Part shown: positions 34,623 to 43,860 of the stretch, in pieces
Layout: every line of letters begins with the position of its first letter
How positions within the stretch are numbered: the first letter of the stretch is position 1
Assembly: GCF_901482695.1 (NCBI RefSeq)
Contig: NZ_LR590484.1
Span: forward strand, 3,038,001-3,102,000
DNA: 64,000 nt
Reading direction: 5' to 3'
Source: Sphingobacterium thalpophilum
Lineage (GTDB): Bacteria > Bacteroidota > Bacteroidia > Sphingobacteriales > Sphingobacteriaceae
The notes under the pieces: generated by a model
Told to the model about the DNA's origin: nothing
Database searches by the model: none
The model's input: the letters and a program-made list of their open reading frames with translations, nothing else
Position numbers and translations under genes: made by a program

Positions 34623-35522
34623 ATGATGATGAACTCAAAATTGAATATCTACCGTAAGGAGTGGTTAGATGTTGTCTTTGCTGGCCGCAACAAAATGTAT
34701 GGTGCATATGAATTACGGAACTTGTCTGATCGGGCGACCAATATCGGTCTAGGAATTGTAGTTGCCTTTGTATTGGTGTTTATTGTAGGATCTTATAGCT
34801 ACAATAAATATTTTAAGCAGGCGTTACCTGCCGTAAAATTGACCTCTGCTGTGTTTAAATCGGAGGACTTAAATGAAATCCCAAGGGAAGCCGACAAGAA
34901 AGAAGAGCCGGTAATGATGCCGGACAAAGCACCGCAGCAAATTGCACAGGATGTTTCAAAGTTTGATTTGGTACATATGTCAGAACCTAAAGTAGCGCAG
35001 GCGCATAGGGTTACTGAAGATGTTGCTAGCCAGGAAGAACTGAACAAACCTCATACTATGACAGCGCGTATGACACTGAAAGCGAATGCTGCAGGTACCT
35101 ATGTGGCGAGAGGAGAGTTCGGTCCGTCAAAAAAAGATGGTGCGATCACGGGACATACAAAAGGCATTGTTTCGGGGGGAAGTGAGGAAGCGAATCTGGA
35201 CGAGCCTTTTATTACCGTAGAAGTCATGCCAAGCCCAGTGGGAGGCATGCAAGCTTTTATGAAGTGGGTTTCTGAAAACTATAGCTTTCCGCAGCATGCT
35301 TTGGATCAAGGATTATCGGGGGTCATTGAAGTTTCTTTTGTGGTCGAACGGGATGGGACGTTGACTGATATTGCCATCAAACGGGACATGGACTTTGGAA
35401 CTGGACAGGCAGCAATAGATTTGTTGAAGAAGGCAAAAAAATGGAAACCCGGTGTACAAAACGGCCGTGCAGTGCGTGTTGCCTATACCTTGCCCATCCG
35501 CCTGAGCGCTGTGTCGCAATAA
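34623..35522 (+). CDS. TonB-family energy transducer
   Basis: Inner-membrane protein of 299 residues coupling proton-motive force to outer-membrane receptors. The N-terminal cytoplasmic segment contains RKEWLDVVFAGRNKMYGAYE, typical of Bacteroidota TonB proteins, before the single membrane helix (about 38-57). A Lys/Glu/Pro/Asp-rich periplasmic linker (about 75-200) leads to a TonB_C domain (about 205-297, GVIEVSFVVERDGTLTDIAI and WKPGVQNGRAVRVAYTLPI). ExbB and ExbD are not adjacent. Three consecutive ATG codons open the gene, so the exact start may vary by one or two residues. Confidence 0.9.
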   Translation: MMMNSKLNIYRKEWLDVVFAGRNKMYGAYELRNLSDRATNIGLGIVVAFVLVFIVGSYSYNKYFKQALPAVKLTSAVFKSEDLNEIPREADKKEEPVMMPDKAPQQIAQDVSKFDLVHMSEPKVAQAHRVTEDVASQEELNKPHTMTARMTLKANAAGTYVARGEFGPSKKDGAITGHTKGIVSGGSEEANLDEPFITVEVMPSPVGGMQAFMKWVSENYSFPQHALDQGLSGVIEVSFVVERDGTLTDIAIKRDMDFGTGQAAIDLLKKAKKWKPGVQNGRAVRVAYTLPIRLSAVSQ

Positions 35523-35652
35523 AGTCCTCTTAACGTTATTTAACAAATGCCGCATTAAACTTTCGATAGTCGTCAACACTCTTATAGATAAATAGGTTGA
35601 AAAAGCAGCCCTTAATAAAGTAAGAGTTGAACTTATAAAAGAAAGTAAAACG

Positions 35653-36156
35653 ATGAAAAGATTGATGTTAAGTTTGGCGCTATCTGGATTAATGTTAACA
35701 GGTTTCGCACAGGAAAAAAAGGATACTAAGGCAGAAGCAAAGGGAATCAATGTTGCTGCGCATAAGCATCGGGATCGGAAACATGATAGCTTAAAAAACA
35801 AAACGCCTGAGGAGGTGGCCAAGATCAAAACCGACCGCATGGATCAGAAACTGAAATTTACGGATAAACAAAGGGAAGAGGTCTATGCCTTTCATCTAAG
35901 ACAGGCGCAGGATCATAAGAAGATCGCGGCCGAGCGTAAATTGTACCGGGAGAAGATGCGGAAGCAGCGTAAAGCGGATCATGAAAAGATGATGAGCCTG
36001 TTGACACCTGAGCAGCAACAAACATTGAAAGATGCTTATGCTGAGAACCGTAAAACGCACAGATTTCAGTGGAAAAAAGAGCGAGAAATGCGGAAACAGG
36101 AGTTTAAAAAACAAGATGCCGTAAGGGACAGTGAGACAGAGCAAAAAGCAAGCTAG
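35653..36156 (+). CDS. Exported Spy/CpxP-like helical protein
   Basis: Protein of 167 residues with a signal peptide (MKRLMLSLALSGLMLTGFAQ, residues 1-20). The mature part is strongly basic and helical, with two LTPEQ-like positions: LKFTDKQREEV (about 78-88) and LLTPEQQQTLKDAY (about 120-133). This pattern matches the LTxxQ motifs of periplasmic Spy/CpxP chaperones and the DUF4890-type proteins of Bacteroidota. A role in envelope stress is inferred. It has its own 130-bp upstream gap after the tonB-like gene and a terminator downstream. Confidence 0.7.
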   Translation: MKRLMLSLALSGLMLTGFAQEKKDTKAEAKGINVAAHKHRDRKHDSLKNKTPEEVAKIKTDRMDQKLKFTDKQREEVYAFHLRQAQDHKKIAAERKLYREKMRKQRKADHEKMMSLLTPEQQQTLKDAYAENRKTHRFQWKKEREMRKQEFKKQDAVRDSETEQKAS

Positions 36157-36209
36157 TGCACAAGAATAGAATAGTTTTCATATTAATAATTGGTGAGTGT
36201 TAGTAAGAG

Positions 36210-36238
36210 GAGGGGACCATAGGTCCTCTCTTTTTTTT
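36210..36238 (+). terminator. Terminator of the Spy-like gene
   Basis: GAGGGGACC, ATA loop, GGTCCTCTC (9 bp, one G-U pair) then eight T residues, ending 18 bp before the stop of the converging lutB-like gene. Confidence 0.85.
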
Positions 36239-36256
36239 AACGCAGCACACTTGTTG

Positions 36257-37645
36257 TCAGTCCCTATTCTTTTGCTGTTCCTTCCACTGACGGGAGAAAG
36301 ATTTTTCAGCGATTTTAGGCAGTTCCCGCTGGTCGCCCCAGGTTTTTCTAAAAAGCTTTCTAAGAAAGAAGTTCTTGAATTTTCCTCCAAAAAAATCGAT
36401 TAATTTTCTCCGTTGGATAGCATATGTGTACCAGCTCCAGGCTTTTTTTTCTGTTTTGGAGGCTATTCCCCCTTCGACCGCATCTTTTCGGTTTATAAGC
36501 AGCATTCGCTGTATGTCAATGCCGACAGGACAGACCTCGGTACATTTGCCACATAGGGTAGAGGCATAGCTTAAATGCTTAAACTCCTTCATTCCATTTA
36601 AATGCGGAGTTATCAATGATCCGATCGGGCCTTGATACGTTGTTTCATAGGTATGTCCGCCAATATTTTGATAAATAGGACATACGTTTAGACAGGCTCC
36701 ACAACGAATGCAATATAAGCCTTGACGCTGCTCTTTTTGAGCTAATAAATTGCTGCGACCATTATCCAGCAGGATAACATACATTTCTTCGGGACCATCA
36801 GACTCATAGGGCTGTCTGGGACCTGTCAGTAGAGTGTTATAGACAGTCAGGTTTTGTCCCGTGCCATGTGTAGACAAAAGTGGCCAAAATATTTCCAGAT
36901 CTTGAAGTTCTGGAATAATCTTCTCAATGCCGACAACAGCGATATGTGTCTTTGGAAATGTGGAAGTCAGTCGGGCATTACCCTCATTTTCCGTAATGGC
37001 AATACTGCCCGTGTCAGCGATTAAGAAATTGGCGCCTGTAATACCGACTTCTGCTGCTAGATACTTTTCTCTGAGTAATTCCCTGGCTTTTAATGTCAGC
37101 TCTTCAGCGGAGGCATCCAGCGGTGTGCCAAATTTTTCGTGAAAAAGCTTCGCAATATCTTCCAGACTTAAATGCATAGCCGGTGTTACAAAATGATAAG
37201 GCCTTTGGTCGAGCAGTTGTATAATATATTCGCCAAGATCGGTTTCTATAGCTTCAATATTCTTCGAATCCAAAAAATGATTTAACCCGATTTCTTCAGT
37301 GGCCATCGATTTTGATTTGACAACCGACCGTGCTTTTTTTCTTTCGAGAATTTTATGAATTTCTTCGAGCGCTTCCTCAGCATGGTTGGCCCAGATCACC
37401 TTACCGCCGCGTGCAGTGAAATTTGCCTCAAATTGTAGCAGATATCGATCCAGGTTTTCCATCACCTTCCACTTGAGCAAATTTGCTTTAATCTTCGTGT
37501 TTTCAAGATCCGCAAATTTGGTTTTTCCTTTCTCGAAAGCCATGCTGTATTTGTCGATATTGTAATTGATAATATCGCGGTGCCTGATATCAAATGCTTT
37601 CTGTGCACTTTCCTTTAAAAACGTATTAGCGGTACTCTCTGACAT
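36257..37645 (-). CDS. lutB: LutB/LldF-type iron-sulfur lactate utilisation protein
   Basis: Cytoplasmic iron-sulfur protein of 462 residues. An LUD domain (about 70-295) is followed by two 4Fe-4S clusters: CIRCGACLNVCP (C312, C315, C318, C322) and CGKCTEVCP (C365, C368, C372). LutB acts with LutA and LutC in electron transfer for L-lactate oxidation. Neither lutA nor lutC flanks it here: aspS is upstream and the Spy-like gene converges from the other side, so it is isolated. The N and C termini look complete. The lactate role is from the family; partners must be encoded elsewhere. Confidence 0.9.
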   Translation of the reverse strand: MSESTANTFLKESAQKAFDIRHRDIINYNIDKYSMAFEKGKTKFADLENTKIKANLLKWKVMENLDRYLLQFEANFTARGGKVIWANHAEEALEEIHKILERKKARSVVKSKSMATEEIGLNHFLDSKNIEAIETDLGEYIIQLLDQRPYHFVTPAMHLSLEDIAKLFHEKFGTPLDASAEELTLKARELLREKYLAAEVGITGANFLIADTGSIAITENEGNARLTSTFPKTHIAVVGIEKIIPELQDLEIFWPLLSTHGTGQNLTVYNTLLTGPRQPYESDGPEEMYVILLDNGRSNLLAQKEQRQGLYCIRCGACLNVCPIYQNIGGHTYETTYQGPIGSLITPHLNGMKEFKHLSYASTLCGKCTEVCPVGIDIQRMLLINRKDAVEGGIASKTEKKAWSWYTYAIQRRKLIDFFGGKFKNFFLRKLFRKTWGDQRELPKIAEKSFSRQWKEQQKNRD

Positions 37646-37669
37646 CTAATCTGCTGCTTTTTCACAAAA

Positions 37670-37697
37670 AAAAGTTGGTCATTTCCAACCAACTTTT
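37670..37697 (-). terminator. Terminator of aspS
   Basis: AAAAGTTGGT, 8-base loop, ACCAACTTTT: perfect 10-bp stem followed on the minus strand by further T residues, between the aspS stop and the lutB-like start. Confidence 0.85.
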
Positions 37698-37742
37698 AAA
37701 TATACTGTTAATAAATTGTTTCTCGAAAGCTGAGTTTAAAAT

Positions 37743-39494
37743 TTATTCTTTTATATCAATATTTAAGCTCAATTCATCCAGTTGCTCCTGATGGATGGTT
37801 GCCGGAGCGTCGATCATGACATCCCTCCCCGAATTATTTTTAGGGAAGGCGATCACATCGCGGATCGTGTCCAAACCTGCTAATAGCGAAACCAAACGGT
37901 CAAAGCCAAATGCCAGTCCGCCATGCGGCGGCGCGCCATAGGTGAAAGCCTCCATGAGGAAGCCAAATTGTTTTTTTGCCTCTTCAGGAGTGAAGCCCAA
38001 ATGTTTAAACATCAACGACTGCAATTCTCTGTCGTGGATACGGATGGATCCTCCTCCCACTTCGACACCATTGAGCACAAAGTCATACGCATTCGCCCTT
38101 ACCTGCCCCGGATTGCTGTCCAAAAGTGGTATGTCTTCAGGCTTTGGAGAGGTAAATGGATGGTGCATCGCATGGTATCTTCCACTTTCTTCATCCCATT
38201 CGAGCAATGGAAAGTCGACGACCCATAATGGCGCGAAGGTGTCTTTGTTGCGGAGTCCAAGCTGCGAGGCTACTTCTAAACGTAATTCATTGAGTTGCTT
38301 ACGCACTTTATCTTTGCTGCCAGCCATGATCAATAATAGGTCCCCCGGTTTCGCGTGGAACTTTTCTGCGATCGCTGTCAATTGTTCGGAATTGAAAAAT
38401 TTGTCCACTGAAGATTTGACGGAACCGTCTTCATTGATACGTGCGTAGACCAGTCCTGTAGCACCTATCTGCGGTCGTCTGATAAAGTCTGTCAAGGCAT
38501 CGATCTGCTTTCTGGTATAATGTGCGCAGTTTTCTGCATTGATACCAACAACTAATTCTGCAGTGTCAAACACGGGGAAACCTTTGTCTTTCGCAACATC
38601 GTTTAACTCGACAAACTGCATACCGAAACGAATATCCGGTTTGTCCGAACCGTACAAGCGCATAGCATCGGCGTAAGTCATACGTGGAACCGCACCCAAA
38701 TCTATGCCTTTGATGGTTTTAAAGATATGCTTTGCAAGCCCTTCGAAAATATTAAGTACGTCTTCCTGCTCGACAAAAGACATTTCACAGTCTATCTGCG
38801 TGAATTCCGGTTGCCGGTCGGCACGTAGGTCTTCGTCCCGGAAACATTTGACAATCTGAAAATAGCGATCAAATCCGGAAACCATCAACAATTGTTTAAA
38901 GGTTTGCGGTGATTGGGGCAGGGCGTAAAACTCACCGGGGTTCATGCGCGAAGGCACGACAAAGTCCCGTGCTCCTTCAGGTGTGGATTTAATCAGGTAG
39001 GGTGTCTCTACCTCTAAAAAGTTCTGCGAATCAAGATATCGGCGCACTTCCTGCGAAGTCCTATGGCGCAAAATAAGGTTTTCGCGCACGGGATTGCGAC
39101 GTAGATCAAGATATCGGAATTTCATCCGGATATCATCACCACCATCTGTGTCGTCTTCTATCGTAAAAGGTGGTAGTTTTGCTGCATTTAATATTTCAAG
39201 GTCTGACACCTTAATTTCAATGTCGCCTGTTGGAATCTTTGGGTTTTTACTGGATCGCTCAATGACTTCTCCAGTTACCTTAATGACATATTCTCTGCCC
39301 AGTTCACGAGCACTGGCCCGCAATGACGCATCATCATCTGCATTGAACGTTAATTGTGTGATACCATAGCGGTCTCTAACATCGATGAAAGTCATACCGC
39401 CTAAATCGCGGGATTTTTGAACCCATCCACTTAGGGTAACCGTTTTCCCCAAGTCAGCTAGCGTTAATTCTCCACAAGTGTGTGTTCTGTGCAT
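37743..39494 (-). CDS. aspS: Aspartyl-tRNA synthetase
   Basis: Class II aminoacyl-tRNA synthetase of 583 residues, the bacterial-type length. An OB-fold anticodon-binding domain (about 1-105, [20 protein letters not shown]) is followed by the catalytic core with motif 2 ([18 protein letters not shown], about 217-234), the bacterial GAD insertion (about 285-415) and motif 3 ([13 protein letters not shown], about 538-550). It charges tRNA-Asp in the cytoplasm. It is divergent from mraZ across a 433-bp gap that holds MraZ-like boxes; a TAATTTTG element (39526-39519, minus strand) about 25 bp before its ATG is a probable -7. Confidence 0.97.
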   Translation of the reverse strand: MHRTHTCGELTLADLGKTVTLSGWVQKSRDLGGMTFIDVRDRYGITQLTFNADDDASLRASARELGREYVIKVTGEVIERSSKNPKIPTGDIEIKVSDLEILNAAKLPPFTIEDDTDGGDDIRMKFRYLDLRRNPVRENLILRHRTSQEVRRYLDSQNFLEVETPYLIKSTPEGARDFVVPSRMNPGEFYALPQSPQTFKQLLMVSGFDRYFQIVKCFRDEDLRADRQPEFTQIDCEMSFVEQEDVLNIFEGLAKHIFKTIKGIDLGAVPRMTYADAMRLYGSDKPDIRFGMQFVELNDVAKDKGFPVFDTAELVVGINAENCAHYTRKQIDALTDFIRRPQIGATGLVYARINEDGSVKSSVDKFFNSEQLTAIAEKFHAKPGDLLLIMAGSKDKVRKQLNELRLEVASQLGLRNKDTFAPLWVVDFPLLEWDEESGRYHAMHHPFTSPKPEDIPLLDSNPGQVRANAYDFVLNGVEVGGGSIRIHDRELQSLMFKHLGFTPEEAKKQFGFLMEAFTYGAPPHGGLAFGFDRLVSLLAGLDTIRDVIAFPKNNSGRDVMIDAPATIHQEQLDELSLNIDIKE

Positions 39495-39518
39495 ATCTTA
39501 TTGTAATAAAAATTTACG

Positions 39519-39526
39519 CAAAATTA
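39519..39526 (-). promoter_or_regulatory. Candidate -7 element of aspS
   Basis: On the minus strand TAATTTTG fits TAnnTTTG, 25 bp before the aspS start. No clear -33 at the usual 20 bp spacing. Confidence 0.45.
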
Positions 39527-39577
39527 TTGGTTTTAGTCGACAATAACGAATTAAGGTTAGCTTATTTGATCTCGGAC

Positions 39578-39633
39578 TCCCACTTTACTCCACTCATTTC
39601 GTCCCGTGATTATGATCTCCCACTTTCTCCCCC
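39578..39633 (-). promoter_or_regulatory. Reverse-oriented MraZ-like box clusters in the aspS-mraZ gap
   Basis: Read on the minus strand: GTGGA at 39593-39589 with GTGGGA at 39583-39578, and GGGGGA at 39633-39628 with GTGGGA at 39623-39618. Within each pair the repeats are exactly 10 bp apart, and the two pairs are 40 bp apart, so all lie on one face of the helix. They match the GTGGGN repeat plus 4-5-bp spacer known for MraZ. Confidence 0.55.
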
Positions 39634-39838
39634 TTTTTTACGAGATAAGACTTAAAAGCGAATCTTTGCAGCCGAAGATTTTACAATTCACGTGCACTTA
39701 TTAAAAAAAAGCAGAAAAATAATATGCTACAGTTTTGTCAGAAAGAAGTGATTAAAAATGCGGTTTAACTGCTTGTAAATAAGGTTTTATTTGTTCTTTT
39801 GCCGCTGTTCTTTTTTTTGTTATGTAGCTATTTTTCGA

Positions 39839-39847
39839 TGTGGAAAA
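39839..39847 (-). promoter_or_regulatory. DnaA-box-like 9-mer upstream of mraZ
   Basis: TGTGGAAAA, the reverse complement of TTTTCCACA. The surrounding 15 bases ATGTGGAAAACTTTT also occur upstream of ftsZ (53913-53927). It is 18 bp upstream of the MraZ boxes. Confidence 0.4.
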
Positions 39848-39864
39848 CTTTTTTATGTAGCAAA

Positions 39865-39903
39865 GTGGGGGAAAGTGGGAGAAAGTGTATACTTTTACAT
39901 TTG
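39865..39903 (+). promoter_or_regulatory. mraZ promoter with MraZ operator
   Basis: GTGGGG (39865), GTGGGA (39875) and a weaker GTGTAT (39885), each followed by GAAA or similar and exactly 10 bp apart, match the MraZ-binding repeat. A TACATTTG -7 element follows at 39896-39903, 25 bp before the mraZ ATG, so the repeats cover the -33 region, as expected for MraZ autorepression. The rest of the 39495-39927 gap is AT-rich with no gene seen. Confidence 0.75.
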
Positions 39904-39927
39904 AATTAGAATAGGATAATTGACGAC

Positions 39928-40389
39928 ATGACTCAGTTGATCGGAGAATTCGAATGCAAGCTAGACGCCAAAGGAAGGATGGTGTTGCCGGCTGCGCTCA
40001 AGAGGCAGATGCCTCATGTTGAGCGAGATGGGCTTGTAGTGAATCGCGGTTTTGAGAAACATTTGGTTTTTTATCCACGGGAGGAATGGGATTTAATGAC
40101 TGCTAAATTGGCTAAGTTAAATCAGTTTGATCCGAAAGTGCGGGCATTTGTACGTGCTTTTACGCGTGGAGCGAGCGAACTGACATTGGATGCCGCCGGA
40201 AGGGTGCTACTGCCAAAGAGTTTGTTGGAGTTTGCGGGTATCACAACCGAGCTGGTGCTGGCTTGTCAGTTTAATAAAATTGAGGTATGGTCTAAACAAG
40301 GTTATGATGATCTGATGGGTGATGGCGGAATAGAAGATATTTCGGCTTTGGCAGCAGAAGTCATGGGAGATATTGATTTTGGAATGTAA
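39928..40389 (+). CDS. mraZ: MraZ, transcriptional regulator of the dcw cluster
   Basis: DNA-binding protein of 153 residues made of two SpoVT/AbrB-like halves, each with the conserved DxxxR: D13-R17 (DAKGRMVLP) and D88-R92 (DAAGRVLLP). MraZ forms rings that bind GTGGGN repeats upstream of its own gene and represses the division cluster in characterised species. Candidate repeats lie at 39865-39890. It is the first gene of the dcw cluster and is followed 4 bp later by rsmH. Length and position are standard. Confidence 0.97.
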   Translation: MTQLIGEFECKLDAKGRMVLPAALKRQMPHVERDGLVVNRGFEKHLVFYPREEWDLMTAKLAKLNQFDPKVRAFVRAFTRGASELTLDAAGRVLLPKSLLEFAGITTELVLACQFNKIEVWSKQGYDDLMGDGGIEDISALAAEVMGDIDFGM

Positions 40390-40393
40390 GAAT

Positions 40394-41308
40394 ATGGAGA
40401 GTGTGTATCATGTTCCGGTAATGTTGCAAGAGTGCATGGATGCGCTGGCTATCAAGCCCAGCGGTATTTATGTGGACGTGACTTTCGGTGGGGGTGGCCA
40501 TTCCCGTGAAATTTTAAACCGGCTTGGGCCTGAGGGTAAGCTCTTTGCATTCGATCAGGATCCGGATGCGTTAGCGAACGTGATTGATGATCCTCGTTTT
40601 ACCTTGATTCATCAGAATTTTAGGTTTTTAAAAAATAGTCTCCGTTTGTATGGTGTGCGTTATGTGGATGGTATTTTGGCCGATCTGGGTGTTTCGTCAC
40701 ATCAGTTTGATGCGGCAGATCGTGGATTCTCAATCCGCTTTGATGCGGATCTGGATATGCGTATGGACCGGGTTAGTGATCTAGATGCAAAAACAGTGCT
40801 GGCAACTTATCCGGAGGAGGAGCTGCACCGTATTTTCGGGATGTATGGGGAAATTATGAATGCCAAGTCATTGGCCAAGACGATTGTTACCGCACGGCTG
40901 GTGCAGCCAATACATACAGTAGCGGAGCTTAAGGAGGTGATCCGCCGCCTGGTTCCGAAAGGGAAGGAGCATAAATACCACGCGCAGGTGTTTCAGGCAT
41001 TGCGGATAGAAGTCAATCGTGAGCTGGAGGCTTTACAGGAATTTCTACTGCAGTCAGTGGGGTGCTTGCGTGCCGGAGGTCGTCTTGCAGTGATGTCATA
41101 TCACTCGTTGGAAGATCGTTTGGTCAAAAATTTTATGGCCAAAGGGAAATTTAAAGGAGAGGTGGACAAAGATTTTTATGGAAATGAGATCAAGCCATTT
41201 CATGTATTGAGTCGTAAAGCGATTACGGCTTCGCCGCATGAGCTGGCGGTGAATAATAGATCGCGCAGTGCGAAACTGCGTATTGCTGAAAAGTTGGATT
41301 TGTCTTAA
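40394..41308 (+). CDS. rsmH: 16S rRNA m4C1402 methyltransferase RsmH
   Basis: SAM-dependent methyltransferase (MraW) of 304 residues that methylates N4 of C1402 in 16S rRNA. The SAM-binding motif VDVTFGGGGHS is at residues 27-37; SYHSLEDRLVK and the C-terminal NNRSRSAKLR are also typical. The frame is open from a TTG at 40373 inside mraZ, but the ATG at 40394 (MESVYHVPVM) gives the normal N terminus. Second gene of the dcw cluster, 12 bp before the ftsL-like gene. Confidence 0.96.
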   Translation: MESVYHVPVMLQECMDALAIKPSGIYVDVTFGGGGHSREILNRLGPEGKLFAFDQDPDALANVIDDPRFTLIHQNFRFLKNSLRLYGVRYVDGILADLGVSSHQFDAADRGFSIRFDADLDMRMDRVSDLDAKTVLATYPEEELHRIFGMYGEIMNAKSLAKTIVTARLVQPIHTVAELKEVIRRLVPKGKEHKYHAQVFQALRIEVNRELEALQEFLLQSVGCLRAGGRLAVMSYHSLEDRLVKNFMAKGKFKGEVDKDFYGNEIKPFHVLSRKAITASPHELAVNNRSRSAKLRIAEKLDLS

Positions 41309-41320
41309 AGTGGGTGAAAG

Positions 41321-41734
41321 ATGAGCAGGAATACAATAAGACAGAAAGAATTGAGCGAAGAAGTTCAGGATGAACTACAAGAAACTGTTGAGGAAAAGGC
41401 AGAGGAAACAGAAGCGTTTATTAAAACGCTTTTTACCGTTGGAGACCTTTCCTTAAACAAAATATTGGAGTATCTGCCTTTCGGAGCTTTTATCGCCTTT
41501 CTTATGCTGTTGTATATCTCAAATCGTCATTTTGCGGAGCGGACCATTCGAAGCATCGATAAAGTGAGCAAAGAGGTCAAAGAACTGGGCTGGGACCATA
41601 AGTCGCTTTCTGCCGAACTCATGAAAATGTCTACCCAGACGGAGATTGCGAAACGGGTGGATTCTTTGGGGCTGAAAGAACGATTGGAGCCACCGATCAA
41701 GATCGAAGTAATAGAGAAAAAAGAAGATAAATAG
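41321..41734 (+). CDS. FtsL-like cell division protein
   Basis: Bitopic inner-membrane protein of 137 residues. An acidic N-terminal cytoplasmic segment (about 1-50, Glu-rich) precedes one membrane helix (about 53-70, FGAFIAFLMLLYISN) and a short periplasmic coiled-coil-like part. The sequence is not close to E. coli FtsL, but position between rsmH and the division transpeptidase, topology and length fit the FtsL-like protein of Bacteroidota that bridges FtsW/FtsI to the divisome. No separate FtsB is seen. A single GTGGGT-GAAA box overlaps the region just before its ATG. Confidence 0.8.
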   Translation: MSRNTIRQKELSEEVQDELQETVEEKAEETEAFIKTLFTVGDLSLNKILEYLPFGAFIAFLMLLYISNRHFAERTIRSIDKVSKEVKELGWDHKSLSAELMKMSTQTEIAKRVDSLGLKERLEPPIKIEVIEKKEDK

Positions 41735-41740
41735 AGAATT

Positions 41741-43858
41741 ATGAGCATCAGAAATACGATTCTTGTACGCGTCTATTTTGCCTTTGGACTTATTGTGCTG
41801 CTTGCATTTCTGGTGTTTGGAAAAATGCTGAAGTTGCAGTATGTAGATGGGCAGCATTGGAGAGCTCTGGCAGATAGTCTTTCTATTCAGGAGCGTGAGG
41901 TGGAAGCGGCACGTGGGAATATTTATTCCAACGACGGTAGCTTATTGGCTACTTCTGTTCCGGAATATGAGCTTCGTTTTGATGCCATGGCTGTTCCGGA
42001 GGAGGATAGTGATTACTTCAATCTAAAAGTGGATTCGTTAGCCATTAAGCTCGCTGAATTTTTTAAGGATAAATCATCGCGGCAATATTTGACATTATTA
42101 AAACAGGCACGCAATAAAAAGCAGCGTTATGTACTGATTAAACGTAATGTGTCGCATCAGGATTTGAAAAAAGTGAAGCAGTTTCCACTATTTAAGGCTG
42201 CCCGTGTCGGTAAAGACCGGTATCCGGCTGCACTGATTACAGAAAGGAACAATAAGCGGATTTTGCCCTTTGTGAATCTTGCGGCACGGACCATAGGTTA
42301 TAAAAATGTAAAGGAAAATATACATGTGGGGCTGGAGGGTGCTTACGGTGAGTATATTGACGGAAAAAGCGGTAAGCGATTGATGCAGCGTATTGCTGGT
42401 GGGGTCTGGATTCCGGTTAACAGAGATATTGAGGTAGCACCGGTTGATGGGTCGGATATCATCTCTACAATCGATGTGAATATGCAGGATATGGCGCAAC
42501 GGGCATTGGAGAAGCAGATGATCATCAGCAATGCAGATGAAGGTTGTGTGGTGATGATGGAGGTCAAAACTGGTGAGGTGCGGGCAGTTGCAAATTTCAT
42601 GCGTGATAAGGATGGGGTCTATCGGGAGAAGTTCAACCTGGCTATTGCTCAGAGTGCTGATCCAGGGTCAACATTCAAATTAGCTTCCTATCTAGCATTG
42701 ATAGATGATAAAAAAATTGACTCCAGTACAACGGTTAATATCGGAAATGGTACGTGGCCGATTTATAAGCATACTATTAGAGATTCGCATGCGCCTAAAA
42801 AGTCTGTGATCAGTGCAAAGAGAGCTTTTGAGGAATCGTCGAACGTCGGGGTTACGAAATTTGTCTACCAGGCTTATAAGGATAATCCTGATCAGTTTAC
42901 CTCGAAACTGTATTCCTTTGGATTTGGAAAAACTTTGGGTCTACAGATTCCTGGAGAAGGGGTTCCGCTAGTGAAGACCTCTAAAAGCAAAAGCTGGAGC
43001 GGACTTTCTTTGGTGCAGATGGCTTATGGCTATGAAATGAAGATTACGCCATTGCAGACATTAACGTTTTACAATGCGGTAGCGAATAACGGTAAGCTGA
43101 TTGCACCTTTATTCGTGAAGGAGATTAGGCATCTAGGCAATACGATTCAGACATTCAAGGCCAGAGTGCTTAACGACAAGATCGCTTCCGATCAGGCACT
43201 GGCTCAAGTGAGAGGGATGATGGAAGGTGTAATGACTGAGGGTACAGGACGGAGTGTTGCGAGTCCGTTATATACCTCCGGTGGTAAGACGGGGACGGCG
43301 CAGATGGCGGACGGTGCACGGGGTTATGGTGCCAGACGGTATCAATCCTCGTTTGCAGGGTATTTCCCAGCCGAGGATCCGAAGTACTCCATTATTGTGG
43401 TGATCCGAAATCCGCGGAATGGTTACTATGGTGGTTCGGTAGCAGGGCCTGTTTTTAAAGAACTCGCAGATATGGTCTATGCCAATGATATGGAGATGCA
43501 AGGGAAAAAAACGTTTAAAGCGGTTAATGTAGGGGGTCGATTGCCGTTAACCTTGCAAGGTTCGCGGGAAGCGAGTAAAAAGGTATACGAAAAACTTGGG
43601 ATCGGTACGGTAAACTGGAATATGATTGCAAGAGGATCGATAGATACGTCCAACAGAGGGGTGCCTTTTATGGATTTGAAATATAAAGAAGGCGTTGTTC
43701 CTAATGTTTTGGGAATGGGGCTGATGGACGCCTTATATGTGATGGAGAATGCAGGATTTAAAACGCATGTTTCAGGGAAAGGTAGAGTAATAACGCAATC
43801 ATTAACAGTCGGGCAGCGGTTGCCATTTGGGACAACGGTAAATTTAGAACTTAAGTAA
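41741..43858 (+). CDS. ftsI: Division transpeptidase FtsI/PBP3 with PASTA domain
   Basis: Septal peptidoglycan transpeptidase of 705 residues. An N-terminal membrane anchor (about 9-28), a PBP dimerisation domain (about 52-215), and the transpeptidase domain (about 240-600) with the catalytic tetrad S310-TFK313, SSN (366-368) and KTG (516-518). A C-terminal PASTA domain (about 640-705, VVPNVLGMGLMDALYVMENA) is present, unlike E. coli FtsI. It cross-links new septal wall with the partner glycosyltransferase FtsW encoded at 47969-49168. Beta-lactams target this protein. Gaps to neighbours are 6 bp and 2 bp. Confidence 0.96.
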   Translation: MSIRNTILVRVYFAFGLIVLLAFLVFGKMLKLQYVDGQHWRALADSLSIQEREVEAARGNIYSNDGSLLATSVPEYELRFDAMAVPEEDSDYFNLKVDSLAIKLAEFFKDKSSRQYLTLLKQARNKKQRYVLIKRNVSHQDLKKVKQFPLFKAARVGKDRYPAALITERNNKRILPFVNLAARTIGYKNVKENIHVGLEGAYGEYIDGKSGKRLMQRIAGGVWIPVNRDIEVAPVDGSDIISTIDVNMQDMAQRALEKQMIISNADEGCVVMMEVKTGEVRAVANFMRDKDGVYREKFNLAIAQSADPGSTFKLASYLALIDDKKIDSSTTVNIGNGTWPIYKHTIRDSHAPKKSVISAKRAFEESSNVGVTKFVYQAYKDNPDQFTSKLYSFGFGKTLGLQIPGEGVPLVKTSKSKSWSGLSLVQMAYGYEMKITPLQTLTFYNAVANNGKLIAPLFVKEIRHLGNTIQTFKARVLNDKIASDQALAQVRGMMEGVMTEGTGRSVASPLYTSGGKTGTAQMADGARGYGARRYQSSFAGYFPAEDPKYSIIVVIRNPRNGYYGGSVAGPVFKELADMVYANDMEMQGKKTFKAVNVGGRLPLTLQGSREASKKVYEKLGIGTVNWNMIARGSIDTSNRGVPFMDLKYKEGVVPNVLGMGLMDALYVMENAGFKTHVSGKGRVITQSLTVGQRLPFGTTVNLELK

Positions 43859-43860
43859 CG

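Noticed and set aside
35313..35840. 175-codon antisense ORF across the tonB-like and Spy-like genes
   Set aside because: Overlaps two convincing genes on the other strand and shows no recognisable protein features.
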